A stretch of DNA of 64,000 bases from Sipunculus nudus (taxonomy: Eukaryota; Annelida; Sipuncula; Golfingiida; Sipunculidae). A program made the translations under genes and the position numbers. The notes below the pieces were generated by a model. The model was not told the origin of the DNA, searched no databases, and was given only the letters and a program-made list of their open reading frames with translations. Of the stretch, positions 37,901-47,177 are shown piece after piece (position 1 is the first letter of the stretch; each line of letters begins with the position of its first letter). The DNA is taken from assembly GCA_026874595.1 (NCBI GenBank), contig CM049322.1, forward strand, positions 45,813,340-45,877,339, in the 5' to 3' direction.

Positions 37901-38690
37901 CTTTGGTGAAGTAATTATTCCAGAGATTAATTTTACGACCTACTTATGTCACATTTTTAAGGACTTAACGTGAGCCGCACAACACATACACACACGCGCA
38001 AAATGTGAACACTTAACATTTCAACGTCTGAAGGTGACATTCCATATATGCGTATACAGTGTGTATGCGGTACTCATGCGTATACAGCAAAAAATCAGGC
38101 ACATATATTATCTTAGGGTACTTTCATTAACGTATATTCTGCATATACGTAAGCATAGTTTGACCGCGTTTTCAATCGCCATGGGCGGATCCACGATTTA
38201 TGTAAAGGGGGAGGGGGTCCTACCCAGTAGGACAATGAAAAACCTAAAAAAAATGTCTAGTTACGGAAAAGGGGATACAGGCCACAAAAGTTTGTCTTAA
38301 AGCCTTATTAAAGGGTGCGTCGACTAAAAAAAGGGGGTGGGGGAGGGCTACTGCATCCGATTCTGTATAGAATAGTATATGTGTGTGTGTGTGTGTTTCG
38401 CTTAGAGAATATAATGTGTCCGAAAACAGTCAACATTCCATATTTCTGTATGCAGTACGTATGCGAAAATGTGGTAAATCGGCATATGTAGACGGGCCTG
38501 TGTGATTCCAATCATACGTCTGCGTATGTGGTACGTATGCAACAAAAATGAAAAATAATACAGCCCCCAATGAGTAGAAAAATCACCTGCCCAGACAAGT
38601 GTCATATCCTCCGTCCGTTACAAAACATGTTCAGTCTTAATCGCCACAGTAAGCGATCGAAAAGTGCTGCATACGTATACATACTGTAAA

Positions 38691-38741
<51 letters not shown>

Positions 38742-39202
38742 TATATAATGTGTTCGATTACTATCTGCATACTCATGCGTACTGCAACGCATATATGGAA
38801 TGCTATCTTGAACGGAATGCTAACTTAACTCGGGTTTACCTTTTTACAGGCGAATACTCATGTCTACGACTGCTGCTGGCCTTCCAGCGTCAGACCGGCT
38901 ACTACATGATACAGACGTATATCCCGGGTATGCTGACCGTCATCGTGTCTTGGGTGTCCTTTTTTATTAATAAAGAGGCAGCGCCAGCTCGAGTGTCAGT
39001 AGGTCTCCTGACTGTCCTCACGTCGGTTACACAAGTCAGCAGCTTGACGCTACTCATGCCAAAGGTATCAACGTATGCTATGTATGATTACAGTAAAGAA
39101 CCGTTTATCTGAACAGTTCGGTAGTCAGTACGTCTTATGACCGTCTTCACGTGGTAAAAACGAGTCAGCGGCTAGACGTTGCTCATCCCAAAGGTATCAG
39201 CG

Positions 39203-39242
<40 letters not shown>

Positions 39243-41503
39243 GATTACAGTAAAGAACCGTTTATACGAACAGCTCAGTTGTCAGTAGGTCTTATGATTG
39301 CCATCACGTCGTTAACACAAGTCAGCAGCTTGACTGTGTTCATGACGAAGGTATCAACGTTTGTTTATTATATTTTCATTAGACAGCAGTTTATCCGAAA
39401 AGATGGAGGCGGTCAGATTAACGATCGTTCGGATAGAAAATTTGGCAAAAATGAGACTGCAAAAGAATTCATCGTGATTGCCAATTCTGGGGATTCAGCG
39501 CGTTTGCTTGGATTACTACGATCTTTCATAATATGTTTTCGGATATGTTTCTTTGTTAGGATTTTGGATACCAATTTTCGATTCTCTGTTTTTTAGTTTC
39601 GGATAGTCGGTTTTCTGATAAGCAACGCTGTACAGTATTTGCTTTTTATATCTGGAGCCCCCAGGGAGACGACATGGTAAAGGTATCTCCTTAACACGGA
39701 ATGCTAGTTAAGTAAAGTGAATATATATTACGTGCAAACGGCGTGTAACTGCCTGACTTTTGTCAGAATTTTGTTAAGAAATTCTGTTCAGAAACATGTC
39801 GCCCCATTTTACCTTTTTTTCGATCGACCTGAACTGCTTTATTTTTCCCTTTGTTTGATCGACTTGATGTGGTTTGCTTTTCTCTCCTACTTCGATCGGT
39901 TTAACTGCTTTCCATAACGATAACTGATAGGGAATAAATATACGTGTCGGGGGTTTCAAAATGCTACATAATGAAATTTTGCTCTTGCTCAAATTAGATG
40001 ATCAGTAGCAGACACCTTATTAATGAATAGGAATGGAACTATAGCTTTGATATTTAATTCGTTTAAAATTATCTAACATGAAAATTAGGCCAACTGGATT
40101 GCCATATTATAGTAACGAAACAGGTCATACATTTTACACACTTTTATTTAATATTTTTGTTGTTGTTGTGTAGGTATGATGCTGTTCAATTAATAAGCGT
40201 GAAACATGTCATATATGTATATGTATATGTATTCAGAACAGATCACAATACCGGTGACACCTGTCAGCGGCAACAGACACTAAGTTTTCGGGTCGGTTAT
40301 TTCGACAAGAAAATGGTATTTTATCACATCTTAGATGATAAAACGTAATAAACGTATCGCATATTTAGCGATGTGGTACATGTTGGTGTGTCTGGCTTAC
40401 ATTTGATTTTACATTATAAAACCCACGGTGCTGACTCATATGATGTATAAACATCCAAGTTCAAGTTCATTCTGCATGCTTATGGATAAGGTCTATGTAG
40501 TAATGGTAAGACATATAATTCTAAATAGTATGGTTTCACTCATACACGAGTGCGCCTTTGGGGGGGGGGGTCCTTGGTGGTACACAACTCTATCTTATTA
40601 AAGAGTAAGAACCCCTGACCACTAACCATATGACAGCTTTAGCATATCAAATAAATAAGAACAGAAACATATGTTCACAATATTAGGTACAACCCAACAA
40701 AAATCCCTCGAGAAAACGAATTCCCTCGGTCTTTTTTTTCTTACCATTGGATTAATGACCTTGCATGTAATTAAGTTATAGAAGTAAAAATGTAACATAC
40801 CATTCCTTATCCATCTGTCCGAATGATTGATGCTGTTGCTGTAACATCTCTTTTCTATTACCCATACGTTTGTTTATATTTATTGCTAAATAAATTACTA
40901 TTTGATGGTAACTAATATTTGTATTTGCCAGTAATTATAGACTGTTACATTGAAAACTGTGGGATTTATTGTTTCTACCATAAGAAAGAGAGAGCATTTT
41001 TATATTTCCTTTTGTACCTTTTTGACAACTTTTTTATTAAATGCAATAGCTTACACAAACGTAATACAATATCAAATACAGCACAGGTGAAAACATAGAA
41101 AACATAGAACAAAATTCAAAATTACAAACAACAACGAAACATTAAATTTACACAATTATGTAATACATAAATGATATTTATATATTGAGATATAATTTCA
41201 GCAGAGGAAATTGGAATTTCGAGAAGTATAGTTGAATCTCTTATGGTTAATATACAGGTTTAAACTTAAGTACATGGACAGTCTTTGGGCATTGCATGGT
41301 AGTGATACCTGCATATAAAGGACATGAAACATTAAAACATGTTGTTCCATATGAATGGAGATTGTTGAGATTGAGCTTGTTGTATACTGCACATCAAAGT
41401 TAATTTCAATTACATGAAACCGTACAGTATAATGACAGAAGTGGGCTCTATCATTTTAAAGAATGGGTAATTTTACTACTACACAATATTTCTCCATGTG
41501 GTG

Positions 41504-41581
<78 letters not shown>

Positions 41582-42077
41582 CAACTTTGAGCTTGTAATT
41601 GATAAAGTTTGGTTTTATTTGACATTTTAGGTGTCCTATGTTAAGGCAATCGACATCTGGAACGCGGCCTGTCTGATCTTCGTGTTTGGGGCTGCCATGG
41701 AATACGTTATTGTTAATTATGTATGGCGAACCGGAGGACGAGGAGAAATAATAGACGGCAAGGTACAGTAATATTAGAAAAAGTATTTCGACACTGCCTA
41801 CAACATTCATATTACGCGGCTGTCGAATCAGTGTGGATGTAACTAATATTTCCTTTATCTTGATCGGTCTTAAGATGCAAACCCTTGCCTTTCAGGCTTC
41901 AAATTTTATAATTAAAGTAAAGTTAAATCGTAGCATAATTACAAATATGTTCAAGTATATATAACACACACTGTTTTTTTTCAGCCAATGAACGATTTAT
42001 TTACACATATTGGGTTTGTTTATCACCAGACAAACTACTGCAGGTCATTTCAGTGTAATACCACACATAGGTTATTT

Positions 42078-42141
<64 letters not shown>

Positions 42142-42548
42142 TAATGTTAAAACTCTCCTGAAAAAAACCTCGGTTTAGCAACACCTCAAAATAAAAACCA
42201 CTTTTTCACGATTCCAAGTCTGTTTTGCTCTTAACGTCAGACTTAACGCAGACAACCACCTCGAAAATGCGACCACTTTATAGAGGTCCTGTTAGAAATA
42301 GTAAAACTCGCATTTTCTTTTTTTTTCAGGGGTCAGCTGAAGCGAAAGAAAAGGATAGTTCAAAGGTCAAGGTCAAGAAGTCCATTAATCGAGGCGGTAT
42401 ATTTCAACTTAGAACCGGCCAGGGCACTGAACCTTTGGACAAGTACTGTCGTATTGCCTTTCCCATTGGGTTTGGCATATTTAATATCGGATACTGGGCG
42501 TATACTTTATCTAAAAAAGAGGATTTTACACTGTTTACGGGGCATTAG
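24708..42548 (+). CDS. Cys-loop ligand-gated anion channel subunit (GlyR/GluCl/GABA-R-like), complete
   Basis: Nine exons: 24708-24769, 25994-26091, 31881-31948, 32702-32919, 34777-34859, 35256-35396, 38850-39064, 41631-41762, 42330-42548. They total 1236 nt and join in phase into 411 residues ending in TAG. Features by residue: signal peptide 1-20; WQPDLF in the ligand-binding fold; Cys-loop C156-C170 with FPFD; second disulfide C217-C228, typical of glycine- and glutamate-gated chloride channels; M1 about 243-262; A-P-A-R at 268-271, the anion-selectivity signature; M2 272-292 with Leu at 9'; M3 about 302-325; short M3-M4 loop; M4 about 380-399. It should be a plasma-membrane pentamer subunit gated by a small neurotransmitter and passing chloride. 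The ligand cannot be told from sequence. A second ATG at 24693 could add five residues at the start. Confidence 0.94.
24821..24926. mobile_element. Perfect 106-bp foldback element with 9-bp target duplication
   Basis: The arms 24821-24871 and 24876-24926 are exact reverse complements over 51 bp with a 4-base loop, starting TAGTCCATCTCTGGACC. The insertion is flanked on both sides by GTTTTGGCC (24812-24820 and 24927-24935). A 9-bp duplication is typical of Mutator-like elements. The absence of any mismatch between the arms implies a recent insertion. It lies in intron 1 of the channel gene. Confidence 0.85.
25070..25335. repeat. Diverged MITE-like sequence related to 42912-43178
   Basis: It shares the end block TTCYTTATGTACGGAATRCG with the MITE at 42912-43178, preceded by an (AT)n tract (25002-25047). 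The right end, near 25280-25335, is poorly conserved. Non-coding, in intron 1 of the channel gene. Confidence 0.4.
25336..25993. other. Remainder of channel intron 1
   Basis: Two overlapping frames over 25551-25817 stay open but show no family signature. I see nothing else. Confidence 0.35.
25994..26091 (+). CDS. Channel exon 2: N-terminal extracellular segment
   Basis: After CTTCAAG it encodes [20 protein letters not shown] and a charged K/R-rich stretch, ending GQETG at a strong donor (CTG|GTAAGT). Polar and helical in character, it corresponds to the N-terminal helix region of Cys-loop receptors. The phase fits exons 1 and 3. Confidence 0.85.
26274..26650 (-). repeat. Dispersed repeat, copy 1 (copy 2 at 46703-47070)
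   Basis: About 370 bp shared in inverted orientation with 46703-47070. Shared blocks include GGGCCCCTTTAA, CCAAGGGATTA, 'ggccaggt.tgggtgatatccacgttttc', TTGCAAATGGCGTTTCG and the 'aacaaacaagtttatac' tail. Probably an old non-autonomous transposon copy in channel intron 2. Many point differences remain between the copies. Confidence 0.65.
27668..27783 (+). promoter_or_regulatory. Promoter-like cluster with E2F and CCAAT motifs
   Basis: It contains a reverse CCAAT (ATTGGC) at about 27682, a forward GCCAATAAG at about 27717, and a perfect E2F consensus TTTGGCGGGAAA at 27772-27783 directly in front of an ATG. Locally it is GC-richer than its surroundings. This is the layout of a cell-cycle-type promoter; function is inferred from motifs. 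Confidence 0.4.
27784..28291 (+). CDS. Two-exon ORF of unknown function inside the 2.3-kb element (partial)
   Basis: Exon 1 at 27784-27847 ([20 protein letters not shown], then CAT C|GTGAGT) and exon 2 at 28177-28291 after a TTCTTGTTTAG acceptor. Exon 2 encodes [20 protein letters not shown] then [17 protein letters not shown], ending at a strong donor (TG|GTAAGA). The two exons join in phase. Exon 2 looks like a charged amphipathic helix from a real protein, but I do not recognise the family. No convincing third exon is seen before the element ends, so this is probably a captured gene fragment or the 5' end of a transcript. Chance cannot be excluded. Confidence 0.35.
29492..31880. other. Remainder of channel intron 2
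   Basis: It holds a long (AT)n tract (29611-29668), a C tract (about 30020-30036), a probable MITE at 30382-30835, an A-rich stretch and (AT)n at 31803-31840. No exon-like segment is supported. Confidence 0.45.
30382..30835. mobile_element. Probable MITE with 'TTCGCGA' ends
   Basis: The left end reads GAGTATACAGTG...ATATTCGCGAGGTTAA and the right end has complementary features (ATCGCGAATTGAACCCCTC...CGTATACACAGTAT). Repeated TTCGCGATTTT / TTTTCACGA motifs lie between. It is non-coding, with imperfect ends. Confidence 0.45.
31881..31948 (+). CDS. Channel exon 3: beta-1 strand region
   Basis: Encodes [20 protein letters not shown] then HM. It matches the beta1-beta2 start of the receptor family (V.V...I..L..ISE). 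Acceptor TTTCAAG, donor ATG|GTAAGA. The (AT)n tracts at 31803-31840 and 31963-32017 flank it on both sides. Confidence 0.9.
32571..32658. mobile_element. Small MITE next to channel exon 4
   Basis: 88 bp bounded by ACAGTAAAACTCGATATTAC and, on the right, GTGAGGTCTTACTGT, whose ends are complementary (ACAGTAARAC...). It belongs with other ACAGTRRAAC-ended elements (35585-35763). It lies only 43 bp upstream of exon 4, overlapping the likely branch-point region. Confidence 0.6.
32702..32919 (+). CDS. Channel exon 4: ligand-binding domain
   Basis: Encodes [17 protein letters not shown], then [13 protein letters not shown] (the WxPD family motif) and a final GMIILSER. An N-x-T glycosylation sequon occurs in LQNMTRKNW. 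Acceptor CAACAG, donor AAAG|GTTGGT, ending in phase 2. Confidence 0.95.
33070..34776. other. Channel intron 4, no recognised feature
   Basis: Apart from the flanking (AT)n at 33001-33068 and a C tract at about 33783-33799, I see only unassigned sequence. None of its short ORFs shows a domain. Confidence 0.4.
34777..34859 (+). CDS. Channel exon 5: Cys-loop
   Basis: Encodes [20 protein letters not shown] then C, the two cysteines separated by 13 residues as in every Cys-loop receptor, with the FPFD turn. Acceptor CACTTCAG, donor AGCT|GTAAAT. Confidence 0.96.
35256..35396 (+). CDS. Channel exon 6: loop B to loop C
   Basis: Encodes [14 protein letters not shown], an acidic strand, and ends at [12 protein letters not shown], carrying the first cysteine (C217) of the second disulfide. 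Acceptor CTACAG, donor GTTG|GTTGGT. Phase 1 at both ends. Confidence 0.95.
35585..35763. mobile_element. MITE with ACAGTGGAAC termini
   Basis: 179 bp starting ACAGTGGAACTCCCG and ending GCGGTTCCACTGT, inverted repeats that continue into GCGACCACCCC-type blocks. Similar 'gcgaccac' sequences occur at about 42200-42295 and 59680-59720. In channel intron 6. Confidence 0.7.
36279..36588. mobile_element. MITE with GGGTTCTCAGGCAC termini
   Basis: The left end is AGGTTGGGTTCTCAGGCAC and the right end GTGCCTGAGTACCCTGCCT, an imperfect inverted repeat. The ends are followed inward by G/C-rich 'gcgcgcggg' and 'gacgcgggcgg'. AT-rich interior without an ORF. Confidence 0.6.
36890..37140 (+). mobile_element. 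SINE-like element (tentative)
   Basis: A tRNA-like B-box (GTATGTTCGCGTCTC) follows GACTCGTGACCACGGGG, then a non-tRNA body. The A-box is weak. It could be a SINE head in channel intron 6. No target duplication was identified. Confidence 0.3.
38034..38805. mobile_element. Inverted-repeat element with CATTCCATATATGCGT ends and nested MITE
   Basis: The left end CATTCCATATATGCGTATAC is matched on the right by the complement ACGCATATATGGAATG near 38790, with further GTACGCATGAGTATGC-type complementarity. Inside are a copy of the CAGGGGCGGATCC MITE (38181-38366), an internal CATTCCATATTTCTGTATGC block at about 38434, and (AT)n at 38693-38735. The right end lies about 45 bp upstream of pore exon 7. 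Confidence 0.5.
38181..38366. mobile_element. MITE, CAGGGGCGGATCC family, copy 2
   Basis: Begins ATGGGCGGATCCACGATTT, has AAAGGGGGAGGGGGTCCTAC blocks and ends CTGCATCCGATTCTGTA. Nested inside the 38034-38805 element in channel intron 6. Confidence 0.55.
38850..39064 (+). CDS. Channel exon 7: loop C, M1 and M2 pore
   Basis: Starts [19 protein letters not shown] (second Cys of the loop-C disulfide). M1 follows ([15 protein letters not shown]), then the INKEAAPAR linker and M2 ([20 protein letters not shown]), ending LMPK. P-A-R before M2 predicts anion selectivity. At M2 the 6' position is Leu rather than the Thr of most glycine receptors, and 9' Leu is kept. The donor AAAG|GTATCA is phase 0. 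Its 3' end is repeated twice in the following intron. Confidence 0.96.
38997..39380 (+). repeat. Three tandem copies of the M2-coding exon end
   Basis: The last roughly 68 bp of exon 7 (from TGTCAGTAGGTCT) plus the donor and about 60 bp of intron recur at about 39122 and 39280. The markers are GTCAGTAGGTCT, ACACAAGTCAGCAGCTTGAC, AAGGTATCAACG and ACAGTAAAGAACCGTTTAT. Copy 2 has an in-frame TAA and an (AT)n expansion. Copy 3 keeps an open M2 reading, [20 protein letters not shown], and a donor-like GGTATCAACG. Neither extra copy carries M1. Confidence 0.85.
39385..39630. mobile_element. pogo/Tigger-like MITE
   Basis: The left end CAGCAGTTTATCCGAAAA and the right end, read as complement, CAGCGTTGCTTATCAGAAAA share the CAG...TTATCCGAA character of pogo-type ends, with TA next to the right end. 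It lies directly after the third M2 copy in channel intron 7. No transposase. Confidence 0.45.
39631..41500. other. Remainder of channel intron 7
   Basis: No exon-like segment or clear repeat is seen besides a short G tract at about 40560-40570. Confidence 0.4.
41506..41578. repeat. Longest (AT)n tract in the window
   Basis: About 70 bp of nearly pure TA repeat, 50 bp upstream of channel exon 8. It could form cruciform structures; length is likely polymorphic. Confidence 0.9.
41631..41762 (+). CDS. Channel exon 8: M2-M3 loop and M3
   Basis: Encodes [20 protein letters not shown] then [12 protein letters not shown] and the start of the intracellular loop. [10 protein letters not shown] is the canonical M2-M3 coupling segment of glycine/GABA-type receptors. 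Acceptor CATTTTAG, donor AAG|GTACAG. The (AT)n tract at 41506-41578 lies about 50 bp upstream. Confidence 0.96.
42330..42548 (+). CDS. Channel exon 9: intracellular loop, M4 and stop
   Basis: Encodes a short lysine-rich M3-M4 loop, then [20 protein letters not shown] (M4), and stops at TAG 42546-42548. The very short cytoplasmic loop resembles other invertebrate anion-channel subunits of about 400 residues. The acceptor follows a long T tract (TTTTTTTTCAG). Confidence 0.95.
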   Translation, partial: GSAEAKEKDSSKVKVKKSINRGGIFQLRTGQGTEPLDKYCRIAFPIGFGIFNIGYWAYTLSKKEDFTLFTGH

Positions 42549-42676
42549 ATTTATAGCCACCGTGACTTTTTCATCAGCATTGCACGGTTGGAATACTTTG
42601 TAGATATGTGTTTATTGGGATTTTAAATGTGTTGACATTGAGTGTGTTCAAATGTGGTTAGTATTGTCATATCTTA

Positions 42677-42682
42677 AATAAA
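42677..42682 (+). terminator. Polyadenylation signal AATAAA of the channel gene
   Basis: A canonical AATAAA about 130 bp after the TAG stop, followed within 40 bp by T/G-rich sequence (TTCTTCTTTCCGTGATG-like). It is consistent with the 3' end of the transcript. Confidence 0.5.
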
Positions 42683-42911
42683 TTGTATCGAAGTAAATTC
42701 TTCTTTCCGTGATGCTCGTTGATTAGTTGAAAGGTAAATACTTTCTCGTAGTGTATTTTCTTATAGTATATATGCCTATAATGTCACATATTACCGCCTT
42801 TCCAAAGATAGATCCAAACATAATTTTATTAGAATTAAGAGAACACTTTAATAAGACCAATATATATATATATATATACCGCATCAGCGGTTTTTTGTTA
42901 TGCTCCACTGT

Positions 42912-43178
42912 TTAGCTAAAATTCCTTATGTACGGAATGCGATATGCGGAATACATGTTAAGAAAATTCCATATGAACCTGCACGGAGGCATGCATGTTT
43001 TCTATGTGTTGCCCGAGGCTTCCATCCAGAAACTTCAGCAAACCGCTACAGTTTTGCCGGATACGCATTTCGCTTGCCGTATCCACGCGTAAGGATTCTC
43101 ACCTTATTTATTTAGTCAACACCAATACGCATTCCGCTTTCCGCATTCCGTATACAAAGAATCTTAGCTTTAGGCCTC
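42912..43178. mobile_element. MITE with 50-bp terminal inverted repeats
   Basis: The left end TTTAGCTAAAATTCCTTATG, then TACGGAATGCG, is complementary to the right end CGCATTCCGTATACAAAGAATC then TTAGCTTTA. About 267 bp, just downstream of the channel gene. A diverged relative lies at 25070-25335. The overlapping 172-codon ORF is a translation of repeat sequence with no domain. Confidence 0.7.
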
Positions 43179-43179
43179 A

Positions 43180-45345
43180 TTATTCATGGGCACCGAAACG
43201 CTTAAAAAATGGTTTGAGTGTTTCTTGTGCGGTGAAACGCGCGCGTTTCAGCGGATTCCCTTCTCGGCGTGACGCGTTTTCTAAAAGAATTCCCCGCCCT
43301 CCAGCGTTCATGGCAACATGTGGTGCATGTATCTGTTATGTACAGTTCACTGTATTCATCCATGCATTTATAATTTTTTTTCCTGTTACAGGGACGTACT
43401 ATATGTGTTGTATTGGCGAGATGATTATTAATTACCGCACTCCGTATAATCAGATATATTTAACACACACAAATGTAAAATCATTAAAGTGGAGAAGCAG
43501 AGTTGCAATTTAGTATGATTTGTCGCTATGATAAAAGATGCAGCTCCAAGCAGACTATATATATACGTCCTTGATCTCCTGAGCTGACGAGGACTCAACC
43601 GTTAGTCACCCACCTCACTGGTAAGATTTTCTATTTCGACGTTGAAAAATCATGCACCGCACGATGTTCATTCTACACACGCGTTTTTCCTGGTGCATGG
43701 AATAAGCATACATCATTTGAACTAATGCAATTTTCCGCGTGCGTGGAAAAGGGCCTTACTCGTTTACTTCTGAAAAAAAGCTGTGACCAGGTCAGGGCAA
43801 GCAATATTGTTTAACACCGGGTTCTGTTGTCAGGGGTTGAACCAGGTCCGCCCCGACATAGGTTGAGCGGTCTTCAGCCTTTATGTTTCACTCAGAAACG
43901 GGTGCTTCTTTCTTGGGTTCCTCCATGATAAGACCAGTGATGATGACGATTAATCACCAAGGGCCCGCAGATCCTATAGTCACTGGGCCTGCTTAATATC
44001 AAGACTAAAAATGAGACAAGTGTCGTGTAGTCCGGAATGGAATTCTGCATATGTACAAACTTAATTAAGCTAACATTACAAACAAAGGCTGTTATTTCTA
44101 ACTACAAAAAATATTGTATATGTTGGTCAATGCAAATATCACTTGATACAATTATTGTGATTAAATGTCGATTATACTTAAGAAAAATGTTTGCGGACAA
44201 CACCAAATGGCCCGAGTAAATGCATGATAATATCCTTCCCTATGCGACCTTGTAGCCTAGATCAAGTCCGAGAACGAACGCTGTCATTGTGTCGCACCAG
44301 CGAAGAAATGGACCTTTCAGGTTCTTTTAAACGGAGCTGAAGCTTACATACAAGAAAAGGAAGACGTGTGTAGCCAAGCAAAATAAGTATAATAGAAATT
44401 AAACTTGCGATTCTCTGAGATCACTCCCCCCCCCCCCCCCCCCCCCCACATAGACTCTGACAAACAATATTCCCTAAAATCGCTTCTCAGCTGATCAGTT
44501 CACAGACAACCTCGTACCCTCCTCTGGACCGACAAATTGCCAGACTAAACCATCTAGCGCACTGACCTAGGAGATTGTGCCTTTACAGTCGCGTCTTCAG
44601 CATATATGCTGATGTTTACGTCACACATCCTGGTCACACATCTTGGTCTATCGCCGTTCTCTAACATCCCAGCAGCATATGAGACTTAAAGTGAACAATA
44701 TATACATATCCCTAGATCAATAAGACCACACAGGTTAAAACATTTGTTATACATGAAATGGGATAGCATATGCAATCCTTGGCTATATTCAAATATAAAA
44801 CATATGGACTTCAGCGCAACTTTTTGACATTTGTACAGAACAAAGAATAAAAGGGATAAGTACTTTTCAGTAACAACACACACACTCTTCTAAGTGAGCC
44901 TTTATTTTTGCAAGTGCCCCTTTTAGTTAGTTATTATCATTTATCCTGTAATGATAGACTTCCACACATACATACACAGACATGTATTCTTAATTTAATG
45001 AATTAATTCAAGTTTATATATATACATATATATGTTTGAATATAAACGTGCATGAATTCACACCATTAAGAATCAAGGTACGCCGAGTCTCCAGAATCCA
45101 TTAGAGGGCCTACATTTTTATAGAAATATAAAATAAAACATCTGATATCCACACGTTTATTTCAGCCATTAAATCTCTAAATTAGTACAAAACGGAATGC
45201 AAACACAACAGCCAAGCACTAAGCTATAAATATTTATGGAAATGTTCTGCCAAGAAAACCTATTGGCATCGTATTTAATATGATGCAAATTAAAAATAAA
45301 TAAATAAATACGGTAATTAGGCTGTCTATAGTCATGTAAAATGAT
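43180..45345. other. Intergenic DNA between channel and lectin gene A
   Basis: It contains a possible minus-strand SINE head near 43770-43990 (B-box GGTTCAACCCC on the minus strand) and a C tract at 44427-44446. No supported gene. Confidence 0.35.
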
Positions 45346-45349
45346 TAAA

Positions 45350-45715
45350 TTTAACCAAAATGACTAAACGAAAAATTTCTAAAAGAGGAATTCCTAAACA
45401 AAGATGTTAAAAACAAAAACAAGGATGTGTTTAGCAAGGATGCCTAAACTGGAATGTCTTAAAAAAATGATGTCTAAATCAAGGATGTTTAAAACCATGA
45501 TGCCAAAAACAAGAATGTCTTAACCAAAAATGTTTCAGAATAGGACATATAAAACAAATAACGCCTAAAGCACGGACGCCTGAAACAACTGCGTATAAGA
45601 TAAGGACGTCTCAACCAAGGACGTCTTTAACAACGATGTCTAAGACAAAGTTGTCTAAAAAAAAGATCCCTGAAACAAGGATGTCTGAAGCAACGATGTC
45701 TGGATTAAGAGTTTT
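45350..45715. repeat. Degenerate 16-bp minisatellite
   Basis: About 22 tandem units of AACAAGGATGTCTAAA with variants (GACGTCT, GATGCCT, CATGATG). Non-coding. The periodicity of about 16 bp is visible across the whole block. Confidence 0.8.
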
Positions 45716-46465
45716 GTAATAATTTATGTAATATAGTGTTGTAACTCACTAAAGTGTAGTGAGCCGTTACTGGCTGCTTACAATCGTGTACAAGTTGAAA
45801 ATTTAAATTTTCTTAAATGTTAAAATTTCATATGAAAATGAAAATTTCTAAATACATATACCATGGGAAAGAACACTCCATCCGGTTTAAATTGATAAAC
45901 TTTATCTAATATTAATTCTGAATGACTTTTGTTACTTTTTGTTGAAGGGGATTTTGCCAGGGAAGCATTTACTGTTATTTCCAAATCTGATTAAGTCACA
46001 CCCTCTGGTTTCCATGGATTTTCCTAGACCATTTCAAATATATGAAAAAAAAACAGGAAAGATGTTGTTCCCTTAATAATGTTTCAAATTTAAATTTTTT
46101 TTAAATGTCGAGTTTAGGTAAATGTTAGACAAAAAAGTCATACACATAAAAAAATTCACAAACACTTTAGGCACTATTTTCCCCCAGAATGTGTAAACTG
46201 CTAACAAATTGCATATTTTGAAACCCTACTTGGTCACAAGCTTGCAAAGTGGACACAGTTTTAGCGCTCAAAAGGACATTTTATCTGTAGCTATCTGTAT
46301 ACAGAAGCAAACTTTATGTCACGTGATCAAGAGTCATATGGCATATCAGAAATTATGTCTTTTAGACCTCAAAACGGAAGGCCAAGTCGCATCTGCAATA
46401 AATTCAGCTGTACCGAATTCGGCGACAAATCGAAGACCAGTTGATTTAGAGCTCCTCTGACCATT

Positions 46466-47106
46466 ACAGTGGTCCAGTCCACATACGAGTCCGAATGCCA
46501 GTCCTAGTCCAGACCGGTCGAGTCCGAGGCCAAGGCCGACCTCGTGAGGTCCAAGTCCACCTCAAGTCCGAGTCGCTTTGAAGCCGAGTAAAACTCCGAA
46601 TCCATAACATTTTTCCTTTTTAAAAAAATATTCTGAACATATACATTAAATAATCATGTGTATGATAAATTTAGCTACACATGTTTTTTACTTGAACGTT
46701 AAAGGGGCCCAATCTCCTATCTGACCTTTATGAACAAAAAACTAATCCCTTGGAGCTTTGATAAAAATAGGCCAGAAAACGTGGACATCACCGCACACAG
46801 GCTGCTTATTTTGTTTATATCAACGTGTTTATAATATGTTGGGGCCCGACCCAATAATCAAAGCAAATGCAACAAGAGCATCTGGTAGGATGTCAGAAAT
46901 GCCAGGGCTTTGCAAATGGCGTTTCGCCAAAAAAAATGACCTTTTCTGCCTCCGCATACATCACAAAAGGTGATATGTTTTTCCGTTAGTCAACATTGTT
47001 TTGTTTTCACACATGTTGTTGACAAACAAGTTTAAACATAATCATGCACGAAGGCCTTATGAGAACTTTTCACAACCAAATTTCCCTTATATATGTTTAT
47101 GTATAA

Positions 47107-47177
<71 letters not shown>

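Noticed and set aside
42995-43513. 172-codon plus-strand ORF downstream of the channel gene
   Set aside because: It overlaps the inverted-repeat MITE at 42912-43178 and shows no domain, signal peptide or splice support.
45350-45715. CRISPR-like array
   Set aside because: The 16-bp units are contiguous and degenerate, with no spacers, and the DNA is clearly animal.
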